Positions 1 to 5,124 of a DNA stretch of 6,425 nucleotides are shown here, piece by piece (positions within the stretch are counted from its first letter, which is position 1; each line of letters opens with the position of its first letter). The position numbers were made by a program, and so were the translations under genes. The stretch spans positions 1-6,425 of the forward strand of contig JAUNQL010000037.1 of assembly GCA_030536195.1 (NCBI GenBank), given 5' to 3'. Origin of the DNA: Clostridia bacterium (GTDB taxonomy: Bacteria > Bacillota > Clostridia > Oscillospirales > Acutalibacteraceae). Under the pieces are notes generated by a model, which saw nothing but the letters and a program-made list of their open reading frames with translations, did no database searches and was not told where the DNA came from.

Positions 1-551
1 GTTTTATATAGATAAATGGCACCATTTGCGTGGTACGCAATTTGCCGAGTCTGTCTTGGTCTATATTTACTGTCGTCATAAAATCCGACTAAAGAAAGAT
101 CATCAGGTAATACATTACAATATGCAAGCGGAGTATCTGTTTCACACATGGAAATGATAGCATTGGCTTTTTTTGTATTCATTTCCTGGAAGGCCCTAAC
201 GATATCGTTTCCTGTTCTCAACGGTGAAGTTACTTGTAAGAGTGCGATGGTATCAAAGTATTTACCCATTTCCTCGTACTTAGTAAGTACCTCTTTGACA
301 ACGGACCAGGAAGATGAGGTGTCTGTTGAAGTTTCTTCAGACCTTAAAAAGGGAACGTCAGCGCCATACTTTGTAGCTATTTCTGCGTATTGTTCAGAAT
401 CGGTTGAGACCATTACGGTTTCGAACATATTGCTGTCAATTGCCGCTTTGATTGTATATGCAAGGGCTGGAATACCAGCTATGGGTCGTATGTTTTTATC
501 TGGGATGCCTTTTGAACCGCTTCTTGCAGGAATAATTGCGATATTTTTCAT
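1..551 (-). CDS. neuA: CMP-N-acetylneuraminate (sialic acid) synthetase, C-terminus cut by window edge
   Basis: Cytoplasmic nucleotidyltransferase that joins CTP and a nonulosonic acid, normally N-acetylneuraminate, to give the CMP-sugar used by sialyltransferases. The minus-strand reading opens with MKNIAIIPARSGSKG, the N-terminal CTP-binding signature of the family. It continues with STDSEQY (residues 49-55), LLQVTSPLR (104-112) and YHANGAIYLY (173-182), all in the expected order. Only 183 codons are inside the window. Family members are about 220-230 residues, so roughly the last 40 residues, including the usual SLDID-type metal-site region, lie beyond position 1. The start ATG (549-551) is preceded by GTGAGG at about 6 nt. 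The STDSEQYAEIATKYGAD stretch resembles E. coli and streptococcal NeuA, as I remember those sequences. Legionaminic or pseudaminic acid cytidylyltransferases are close relatives, so the exact sugar is inferred. It is transcribed divergently from the polysaccharide operon on the right. Confidence 0.92.
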   Translation of the reverse strand, partial: MKNIAIIPARSGSKGIPDKNIRPIAGIPALAYTIKAAIDSNMFETVMVSTDSEQYAEIATKYGADVPFLRSEETSTDTSSSWSVVKEVLTKYEEMGKYFDTIALLQVTSPLRTGNDIVRAFQEMNTKKANAIISMCETDTPLAYCNVLPDDLSLVGFYDDSKYRPRQTRQIAYHANGAIYLYK

Positions 552-586
552 ATTAGCCTCACACAATGTGTTTTTAATCAATGTCC

Positions 587-595
587 ATTGTAGCA
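587..595 (-). promoter_or_regulatory. Candidate extended -10 promoter for neuA
   Basis: On the minus strand TGC-TACAAT is an extended -10 element (TGn plus 5 of 6 matches to TATAAT) about 35 nt upstream of the neuA ATG. This would give a 5' leader of about 29 nt carrying the GTGAGG ribosome binding site. No convincing -35 hexamer lies at 16-18 bp, which extended -10 promoters can tolerate. Prediction from sequence only. Confidence 0.5.
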
Positions 596-675
596 TAAAT
601 CATTCACCAATCGAATTAAACATCTTTTACGGTTTTATTAACACAGAAAAATTTGGAGAAAATGCTTTTTGAAAA

Positions 676-706
676 ACTATAACATATCTTTAAGGAAGTA
701 TGACAA
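676..706 (-). promoter_or_regulatory. Second, weaker promoter candidate facing neuA
   Basis: On the minus strand TTGTCA (701-706, 5 of 6 to TTGACA) is followed after 19 bp by TATAGT (676-681), preceded by TGT as an extended -10. The spacer is long by about 2 bp, so this is a weaker candidate than the site at 587-595. It would give a leader of roughly 118 nt ahead of neuA. Confidence 0.25.
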
Positions 707-854
707 AATCTGAGCGTATATGAACTTTTTGCCTAAAATACGTGAATTACTTTGTTGATGAATAGTATGGCGGTGTTTAATGTTTAATGTATAGTTGAGA
801 TTCTTTGGATTTTCTGTCAGTTATGGCTTATATGTAGCGTTAATAGACAATTTG

Positions 855-863
855 TGGTACAAT
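855..863 (+). promoter_or_regulatory. Candidate extended -10 promoter facing the polysaccharide operon
   Basis: TGG-TACAAT is an extended -10 (TGn plus 5 of 6 to TATAAT) on the plus strand. The hexamers at 16-18 bp upstream are poor matches to TTGACA, so the call rests on the extended -10 alone. It points toward the operon at 3433, but the IS21 element now lies between them and its genes run the opposite way. An 11-bp inverted pair (TTAATGTTTAA at 777-787, TTAAACATTAA at 864-874) brackets it, with the second arm over the expected start site near 870. That could be an operator, but such AT-rich repeats also arise by chance. Confidence 0.35.
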
Positions 864-881
864 TTAAACATTAAGATCCAT

Positions 882-901
882 ATATTACTTTTAAGTAATA
901 T
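882..901. repeat. Perfect 9-bp inverted repeat with 2-nt centre
   Basis: ATATTACTT-TT-AAGTAATAT lies about 20 bp past the candidate plus-strand -10 at 858-863. The stem is AT-rich and the loop is too tight for a stable RNA hairpin, and there is no T-run. A dimeric protein-binding site is more plausible than a terminator. Function unknown. Confidence 0.4.
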
Positions 902-908
902 CACAATT

Positions 909-947
909 GACCATATTTATTCAAATAATAGACCATTAATTTATTCA
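909..947. repeat. Imperfect direct repeat, 22-bp period
   Basis: GACCATATTTATTCA (909-923) is followed by GACCATTAATTTATTCA (931-947). The two copies differ by a 2-bp insertion and start 22 bp apart, close to two helical turns, which would put both on one DNA face. Possibly a tandem regulator site in the old operon leader; nothing in the sequence names the regulator. Confidence 0.35.
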
Positions 948-1023
948 GGTAGGTGAAAGACATTAGAAAAGAAATCATCGAATGATAAAGGAATTTGATT
1001 TGGACCAGAAACACGAATAATAA

Positions 1024-1027
1024 GTTC
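1024..1027. repeat. Left target-site duplication (GTTC) of the IS21 element
   Basis: GTTC immediately precedes the left terminal TGTTA and recurs immediately after the right terminal TAACA at 3391-3394. A 4-bp duplication is within the 4-8 bp known for the IS21 family. Matching copies exactly at both predicted ends support the boundaries and a simple single insertion. Confidence 0.8.
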
Positions 1028-1101
1028 TGTTAAAGCCCAGCTAAAATAGCCAGCTCAAAGCCCGGCTATTTTAGCCAATTTCAGCTCAGGAATAACAGCC
1101 A
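1028..1101 (+). repeat. Left IS end with three terminal repeats (L1, L2, L3)
   Basis: Three related 19-mers lie at 1034-1052 (L1), 1059-1077 (L2) and 1083-1101 (L3), reading roughly AGCYCRGnnAnnnnAGCCA. L1 is AGCCCAGCTAAAATAGCCA and L3 matches it at 14 of 19 positions. Start-to-start spacing is 25 and 24 bp. Multiple terminal repeats of this kind are known in IS21-family elements as transposase binding sites. The role here is inferred from family and position. Confidence 0.75.
1040..1075. repeat. 12-bp perfect stem-loop inside the left IS end
   Basis: GCTAAAATAGCC (1040-1051) and GGCTATTTTAGC (1064-1075) are exact reverse complements around a 12-nt loop. The stem arises because the AT core reads TAAAATA in L1 but TATTTTA in L2. 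On the istAB (minus) strand only a short TTT follows, so it is a poor intrinsic terminator. It might still slow read-through at the element's edge. Confidence 0.55.
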
Positions 1102-1125
1102 ATGTACAAAACCAATGTTATTCCT
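1088..1125 (-). terminator. Hairpin just downstream of istB, possible weak terminator
   Basis: AGGAATAACA (1088-1097) pairs with TGTTATTCCT (1116-1125) over 10 bp with an 18-nt loop, starting 5 nt after the istB stop codon. No T-run follows on the minus strand, so it does not meet the usual intrinsic terminator pattern. It may only stabilise the 3' end. Its left arm overlaps terminal repeat L3. Confidence 0.3.
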
Positions 1126-1130
1126 TAAAG

Positions 1131-1943
1131 TTACTTAGTTGGAACCGGCCCGCGTGCCGGGGCCATGCCTCCCGCCTCAAGACGGATGGTCTCCAGCTTA
1201 CGACCACGGTAACTGTCACCCTTGATGATAAATACCGACGCATCATCGAAGATCCTGTCCAAAGAACATTTCAGATCCGAATCATCGGAAAAGAAGTCCG
1301 CCCAGGTCTCCGGGTTTCTATTGCTGGTAAAGATCATGCAGTTGGTGCCTTCCTTGCTGTAGCGCCTGTCCACAAGATCAAAGAACAATCGAGTGTTCTC
1401 CCTGTCAAAGACACAGCGACCGACTTCATCGATGATCAGGCAGGACGGTTTTACCAGGAAGTTGATCGTTGCGCCTTCCTTGCCGAACCTCCTTGCTTCC
1501 GTGAAGCGCTGACTCAGTTCGCTGGCTTTTAGGAAATATGACTTGAGTCCTTTTTCGCAGCAGGCACGACCATACGCCTGAGCGAGGTGAGTTTTTCCTA
1601 CTCCCTGAGGCCCGATGAACGCAAGGTTCTTGTGCGCATAGACCGCTGACAGTGCGGGAAGCGCCGTAAGCCGTTCGACATCTCTCCCGTGTATGCAGGT
1701 AAAGTCGAAGTTCTCAAAGGTCTTTGGGTCCTTTAAGGGAAGACGGCTGAGTTTCAGCAGCGTATTGACTATGGCTTCTATCCGGCGATCTTTCAGGAAA
1801 CTGAAAGTGGCACGTACAGCCTCTACATCATTCTCACTAAAGTTACTGTTGTTGGCGAAGTACGCCAGTTCGGGAACGCCGATATCTATGCCCAGCACTT
1901 TTGCACTGGCTATGATCTCCTCGTATAAAGACTCAGTCATCAT
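1131..1943 (-). CDS. istB: IS21-family IstB, AAA+ ATPase helper of transposition
   Basis: IstB is a DnaC/DnaA-like AAA+ ATPase that assembles on target DNA and activates the IstA transposase. The 270-residue reading frame has an N-terminal helical region (about 1-90) and an ATPase core. Visible motifs are Walker A GPQGVGKT (111-118), Walker B CLIIDE (168-173), sensor-1-like TSNRN (206-210) and LDRIFD (228-233) with a likely arginine finger. Length is usual for the family (about 240-270). It overlaps the istA stop by 4 nt (ATGA at 1940-1943), so the two are translationally coupled. AGGAGG inside the istA tail lies 4 nt from the first ATG and 7 nt from a second ATG directly after it (1938-1940), so the second may be the real start. 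No frameshift or missing catalytic residue is seen. Confidence 0.95.
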   Translation of the reverse strand: MMTESLYEEIIASAKVLGIDIGVPELAYFANNSNFSENDVEAVRATFSFLKDRRIEAIVNTLLKLSRLPLKDPKTFENFDFTCIHGRDVERLTALPALSAVYAHKNLAFIGPQGVGKTHLAQAYGRACCEKGLKSYFLKASELSQRFTEARRFGKEGATINFLVKPSCLIIDEVGRCVFDRENTRLFFDLVDRRYSKEGTNCMIFTSNRNPETWADFFSDDSDLKCSLDRIFDDASVFIIKGDSYRGRKLETIRLEAGGMAPARGPVPTK

Positions 1944-3256
1944 GGTTCCTCCTCCCAGCCAAAGTTGAACTTGGAGAAGCCGGAATCATGTCGCGGGGCT
2001 TCCAGTTGGCGGATCACTGTCTTTACCGGGACGGAAGGGCTTTCTTCCGGAATGGCTTTTGTATACTGGTCGGCACAGGTGCTGTCGCCCCGTTTCCAGG
2101 TTACGTCATGTGTGACGAGCAGTCTGCTGAGGTCATCTGAATAAATGGAAAGCGTATAGTTCTCGCGCTTTACCCTGCAGGTGTGACGGGTGTACCAGTA
2201 TGGAACACCAAACCGTCTTCCCTCATAGCTGATAAATCCATCAAAGGATATTTTCCTTTCCGGGCAGAGATAGTATGCAATGTCCAGCGTCTTTTCCAGT
2301 GCAGAGGCAACGAGCAAACACTCCCTTGAGTGTTTTTCCGCCGGGATACAATTCACAGCTCTGTGGTATCTCGTGTTTTGACTATTGCACCAGCGGAGCG
2401 CCTCATAGTTAAGATCTGTTATCGTCCAGAAAGTCCTTCCGGCAAGGAAGTTATCTTTTACAAAGCGGACAAGCCGTTCCACCTTTCCTTTTGTAAAGGG
2501 ATGCCTGGGTTTGCATAGCTTAGTGAAGAAACCGACTTCCTTCATGAACTGAGCGTATTCACCGTTCCATACAGGATGTCCTTCCTCATCACGTCGTGTC
2601 ACGACGCTCTTCATGTTGTCCGTAAGGACGTAGCGCGGGATACCCATGTATAAGAAACCATGGATCATTCCGATAAAGAGGCTTTCCTGTGTGGCAGTGG
2701 GAAAGAATTCCACATAGCATTCACCGCAGTGGTGACAGATCATTGCGAAACAGGCTGTCTGATAAGTTCCGCCCCGGTTATCGTCCACATTTACGAAACC
2801 CCAGTCCATCTGGTAGGATTCACCTGGCCCGGTTTCGTATCGGCGGCCACGGTTTCCCTGAGGACTTACAGCCTGTCGGGGTGCCGGGACCAGGTCCTTA
2901 TGATCCGCTATGTAGCGCTTAACACTTGACAGGCTTCCGGTATAGCCGAGTTCGGCTATCCGTTCCTGACAGACGGATGAATTGGTCACACCTGCCCGCA
3001 GAAGGTCATCAAGCTCTTTTGTAAAGCCAGTGACGGCTGGAAGTACAGGCGTCTTTCCTGTATTGCCGTGAGGCTTTTCCTTAAAACCATTATCCTTCAG
3101 TCGGCGAAGCTTTGCTCTGCTGATGCCTGTCCGTCTTTCCAGTTCAGCCAGGTTGACGGTCTCAAGGCTGAAATTTGCTCCAAGCTCCTGCTTCATTTCG
3201 TTGAGAGCTTGTGCTATTATTTGGGAAGAGTCATTACTTTTTGGTTCTTCTTTCAT
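1940..3256 (-). CDS. istA: IS21-family IstA transposase (DDE recombinase)
   Basis: IstA cuts and joins the element ends. With the start chosen here it has 438 residues. The frame stays open upstream to an ATG at 3301, but AAAGGAG (3261-3267) lies just before a double ATG (3254-3259), and nothing like a ribosome binding site precedes 3301. I therefore take the second ATG of the pair, 4 nt from AAAGGAG. Numbering from the 3301 ATG, an HTH-like segment spans about 49-73 (LERRTGISRAKLRRLKD). The catalytic triad is D166 in QMDWG, D228 in LTDNMKS and E275 in KGKVERLVRF. This gives D-x61-D-x46-E, typical of retroviral-integrase-type cores. A beta-rich C-terminal domain follows (about 340-405). It is followed by istB with a 4-nt overlap. 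Confidence 0.94.
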   Translation of the reverse strand: MKEEPKSNDSSQIIAQALNEMKQELGANFSLETVNLAELERRTGISRAKLRRLKDNGFKEKPHGNTGKTPVLPAVTGFTKELDDLLRAGVTNSSVCQERIAELGYTGSLSSVKRYIADHKDLVPAPRQAVSPQGNRGRRYETGPGESYQMDWGFVNVDDNRGGTYQTACFAMICHHCGECYVEFFPTATQESLFIGMIHGFLYMGIPRYVLTDNMKSVVTRRDEEGHPVWNGEYAQFMKEVGFFTKLCKPRHPFTKGKVERLVRFVKDNFLAGRTFWTITDLNYEALRWCNSQNTRYHRAVNCIPAEKHSRECLLVASALEKTLDIAYYLCPERKISFDGFISYEGRRFGVPYWYTRHTCRVKRENYTLSIYSDDLSRLLVTHDVTWKRGDSTCADQYTKAIPEESPSVPVKTVIRQLEAPRHDSGFSKFNFGWEEEP

Positions 3257-3273
3257 CATTCTCCTTTCACTTG

Positions 3274-3289
3274 TACATTGGCCAATGTA
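3274..3289. repeat. Perfect 16-bp palindrome upstream of istA
   Basis: TACATTGGCCAATGTA is its own reverse complement and lies 7 bp before the istA ribosome binding site, in its 5' leader. Twelve bases, TTGTACATTGGC at 3271-3282, recur inverted as GCCAATGTACAA at 1098-1109 near the other end, so the motif is a subterminal inverted repeat of the element. It could bind IstA as an operator or as an accessory end site (inference). Confidence 0.6.
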
Positions 3290-3310
3290 AGTGTAAGGCA
3301 TTGAAGAACA

Positions 3311-3316
3311 ATTGTA
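3311..3316 (-). promoter_or_regulatory. Candidate -10 for the istAB operon
   Basis: Minus-strand TACAAT lies about 55 nt upstream of the istA start and just inside terminal repeat R3. No good -35 is found at 16-18 bp. The transcript would include the 16-bp palindrome in its leader. Weak call from the -10 alone. Confidence 0.3.
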
Positions 3317-3317
3317 A

Positions 3318-3390
3318 TGGCTTTTTTATCTGAACTTAGATTGGTTAAAGTAACTGAGCTCTGAATGGCTGAAGTATCCGGGCTCTAACA
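3318..3390 (-). repeat. Right IS end with three terminal repeats (R1, R2, R3)
   Basis: Read inward on the minus strand, 19-mers lie at 3384-3366 (R1), 3360-3342 (R2) and 3336-3318 (R3), each 24 bp from the next. R3 matches left repeat L1 at 15 of 19 positions, and R1 shares AGCCC and AGCCA with it. Together with L1-L3 they form the inverted multi-repeat ends expected for IS21 transposase binding. Confidence 0.75.
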
Positions 3391-3413
3391 GTTCAAGTTA
3401 TTAAAAATATAAT
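3385..3413 (+). promoter_or_regulatory. Possible hybrid promoter: IS-end -35 plus host-flank -10
   Basis: The last six bases of the IS, CTAACA (3385-3390), match TTGACA at 4 of 6. They are followed after exactly 17 bp by a perfect TATAAT (3408-3413) in the host flank. Rebuilding the pre-insertion sequence places TAATAA (2 of 6) where CTAACA now stands, so insertion improved the -35. Transcription would start near 3420, leaving only about 13 nt before the ATG at 3433 and losing most of the GGAAAG at 3415-3420. Outward -35 elements at IS ends are well known; activity here is inferred. Confidence 0.5.
3391..3394. repeat. Right target-site duplication (GTTC) of the IS21 element
   Basis: Second copy of the GTTC found at 1024-1027, directly abutting the terminal TAACA. 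It fixes the right boundary of the element. Confidence 0.8.
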
Positions 3414-3432
3414 TGGAAAGTTGGATTTTTGA

Positions 3433-4098
3433 ATGCGTCACAAAAACAAAAGTTTATATGTAGCGGTGTTTAAAAGGCCGTTAGATTTTATATTATCTTT
3501 TTTGGCTATAATTTTTTTAATGCCACTAATGTTAATAATTGCGTTACTTGTAAGGGTAAAGCTAGGATCTCCCGTATTATTTAAGCATCCACGTCCTGGA
3601 AAAAATGAAAAAAAATTTTATGTTTACAAGTTTCGAAGTATGACTGATGAAAAAGATGAAAAAGGCCAGCTTTTGCCAGATGAAAAAAGGTTGACTTCTT
3701 TTGGCTTGAAACTAAGGGCTACAAGCTTGGACGAATTACCAGAATTGTTTCTTATTTTGGTGGGGAAAATGAGTTTGGTTGGGCCTAGGCCGTTAGAAAT
3801 GTATTTTCTTCCCTATTACAATGAAGAAGAGCATCACAGGCATGATGTATTACCTGGATTGACAGGACTTGCCCAGGTGAATGGCAGAAATGATTTAAGC
3901 TGGGAAGAAAAATTCAAATATGACTTGGAATATGTAAATAATATAAGCTTTTTGCTCGATTGTAAAATTGTCATTCAAACGATAATTAAGGTGTTTCGTA
4001 AAGAAGGGGTGGTAGAAGAGGGAGGAGCTACGCTAGTAGACTTTGATGTTGAAAGACGTTCACTATGGAAAAAGGCAGGCATAGACTTTCATGAGTAG
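3433..4098 (+). CDS. Undecaprenyl-phosphate sugar-1-phosphate transferase (monotopic, PglC/WcaJ type)
   Basis: Initiating enzyme of polysaccharide assembly: it moves a sugar-1-phosphate from a UDP-sugar to undecaprenyl phosphate at the inner face of the membrane. The 221 residues equal a minimal PglC-like enzyme without the extra membrane domain of WcaJ or WbaP. Visible parts are KRPLDFILSF followed by a hydrophobic segment broken by Pro31 (about 14-40, the re-entrant helix), RPGKN (54-58), YKFRSM (65-70), the catalytic Asp-Glu dyad D100-E101 in SLDELPEL, VGPRP (116-120) and PGLTGLAQVNGRN (141-153). The sugar cannot be read from the sequence. An in-frame TGA sits directly before the ATG at 3433, so no upstream start is possible. 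The ribosome binding site is weak (GGAAAG at 12 nt, GGA at 7 nt). Its end overlaps the next gene by 8 nt. Confidence 0.93.
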   Translation: MRHKNKSLYVAVFKRPLDFILSFLAIIFLMPLMLIIALLVRVKLGSPVLFKHPRPGKNEKKFYVYKFRSMTDEKDEKGQLLPDEKRLTSFGLKLRATSLDELPELFLILVGKMSLVGPRPLEMYFLPYYNEEEHHRHDVLPGLTGLAQVNGRNDLSWEEKFKYDLEYVNNISFLLDCKIVIQTIIKVFRKEGVVEEGGATLVDFDVERRSLWKKAGIDFHE

Positions 4099-5122
4099 AG
4101 AAATTGGAAGCGAGTTTTGGGATGCGCCAACCAAAGAAGTAGATACTGATCTCTTTCCTCATAATATAGAGTGGTTTCTTTCCGGTAGAGTAGCGTTGAA
4201 AAGTATCATTCATGAGATTAAAAGAATGGCTCATTCTGTCGCCATGCCATCATGGTGTTGTGAAAGTATGGTGGAACCTTTTCTTTCCTCTGGGATAGAC
4301 GTTGAGTTTTATCCGGTGTATTTAGGGGAATACGGTATTTTACAGGAAATATGTCTGGAATGCGATGCGCTATTTGTTATGGATTACTTCGGCTATTCTA
4401 CAGCCCTCCCAGATTTAAGTAATTACAAGGGAATAGTAATTAGAGATGTAACACACTCATTTTTTTCGGCTAATTATCAGGATGCAGATTATTATTTTGG
4501 GTCACTCCGTAAATGGTGTGGCGTATGGACTGGTGGTTATGCTTGGCCTCAGGATGGACACAAACTTCAAATTGAGGAGTATGTTGATCTTAATTACATT
4601 AGTCTAAGGGAAAAGGCGATGCAATTAAAATGTCATTATGTAGAAGGTGCTCAAAAAAATGGATATGATTGTACTAACGACAAAGAATACTTAAAAGTTT
4701 TTGAAAAGGCGGAGGCAATACTTGAAAGTGGATATACTGTATCGGGAGCTGCTAAACGAGATGTAGAAATCGCTAAAAAATTAGATATAGATTTAATAAA
4801 AAAACGACGCATTAGCAATGCAAAAGTTTTAATGGATGAGCTTACAGAATACCTCATTTTTCCAAAACTAAAGCAAACAGATTGTCCGATGTTTGTTCCT
4901 ATTGTTGTTCCGGAAGGAAAACGTAATAGGCTTCGGCAATATTTGATTTGGGAAAATATCTATTGCCCAATCCATTGGCCATTGAATAAAAATTACTGTT
5001 TGGATGGTAGGGCACGTTTTTTGTATGATAATGAATTGAGTCTTGTATGTGATCAAAGGTATTCTGAAGATGACATGAGGAAAGTTGTTGCAGCTATAAA
5101 ACTTTTTCTGGTGAGGGATTAA
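4091..5122 (+). CDS. Divergent DegT/DnrJ/EryC1-like PLP-dependent aminotransferase
   Basis: Probably a PLP enzyme that installs an amino group on a nucleotide sugar, or a close relative with another role; substrate unknown. In 343 residues it shows SGRVAL (31-36), an Asp for the PLP ring nitrogen (D119 in RDVTHSFFS), a Schiff-base lysine candidate K141 in SLRKW with GG following at 148-149, and near the C-terminus CPIHWP (292-297) and CDQRYSEDDM (320-329), typical of DegT-family C-termini. It is divergent: the lysine context SLRKW differs from the usual SFxxxK...GEGG, and the N-terminal part is short. The start overlaps the transferase gene by 8 nt, suggesting translational coupling, and the next gene follows 2 nt after the stop. 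The pairing with a FemAB-like acyltransferase suggests an aminated, then N-acylated, sugar (inference). Confidence 0.75.
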   Translation: MSREIGSEFWDAPTKEVDTDLFPHNIEWFLSGRVALKSIIHEIKRMAHSVAMPSWCCESMVEPFLSSGIDVEFYPVYLGEYGILQEICLECDALFVMDYFGYSTALPDLSNYKGIVIRDVTHSFFSANYQDADYYFGSLRKWCGVWTGGYAWPQDGHKLQIEEYVDLNYISLREKAMQLKCHYVEGAQKNGYDCTNDKEYLKVFEKAEAILESGYTVSGAAKRDVEIAKKLDIDLIKKRRISNAKVLMDELTEYLIFPKLKQTDCPMFVPIVVPEGKRNRLRQYLIWENIYCPIHWPLNKNYCLDGRARFLYDNELSLVCDQRYSEDDMRKVVAAIKLFLVRD

Positions 5123-5124
5123 AA

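Larger units (their letters stand above)
552..1027. other. Gene-free AT-rich region between neuA and the IS element
   Basis: No recognisable protein or RNA gene is seen on either strand in these 476 bases. What is visible: promoter candidates toward neuA; an extended -10 candidate on the plus strand; a chain of three tiny ORFs of 7, 12 and 9 residues at 700-787 with overlapping stop/start codons; an inverted repeat at 882-901; an imperfect direct repeat at 909-947; and an 11-bp inverted pair at 777-787 and 864-874. Before the IS21 insertion this stretch ran directly into the start of the phosphoglycosyl transferase gene, so it was probably the divergent control region and leader of the polysaccharide operon (inference). 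Confidence 0.6.
1028..3390 (-). mobile_element. Complete IS21-family insertion sequence, 2363 bp
   Basis: The element begins TGTTA and ends TAACA, the TG...CA termini of the IS21 family. It encodes istA and istB in one minus-strand operon and is bracketed by GTTC duplications. The outermost ~25 bp of the two ends match at about 18 of 25 positions when inverted. Each end repeats a ~19-bp motif three times. Both genes are open with catalytic motifs intact, so the copy looks complete and possibly still mobile. Its base composition is visibly richer in G and C than the flanking host genes, a sign of transfer from another genome. It inserted between the divergent control region and the polysaccharide operon, 42 bp before the first gene of the latter. 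Confidence 0.93.

Noticed and set aside
148..672. Long plus-strand ORF of 174 codons opposite neuA.
   Set aside because: It is antisense to the clearly conserved neuA reading frame, has no recognisable motif, and owes its length to neuA codon constraints.
769..780. GGCGGTGTTTA as an ops/JUMPStart-like element, as used by RfaH in polysaccharide operons.
   Set aside because: Only the first six bases fit the ops pattern, it lies upstream of the candidate promoter, and RfaH is not expected in this kind of organism.
1028..1034. Left IS end as an outward promoter toward neuA (TTAACA on the minus strand, 5 of 6 to TTGACA).
   Set aside because: No -10-like hexamer lies 16-18 bp beyond it in the host flank (TTCTGG at 17 bp).
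941..1054. Minus-strand open frame crossing the left IS boundary that reads like a protein C-terminus (37 codons, ending FHLPE).
   Set aside because: It has no ATG, GTG or TTG start and is bounded by a TGA inside the IS end. In the reconstructed uninterrupted site, TAA TAA lies directly upstream. A stop-free run this short is expected by chance in AT-rich DNA.
2660..2929. Plus-strand ORFs inside istA.
   Set aside because: They are shadows of istA on the opposite strand, with no ribosome binding sites and no family motifs.
3257..3301. Upstream ATG at 3301 as the istA start.
   Set aside because: No ribosome binding site precedes it and the extra residues would read through the 16-bp palindrome. 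AAAGGAG directly before the double ATG at 3254-3259 fits better.
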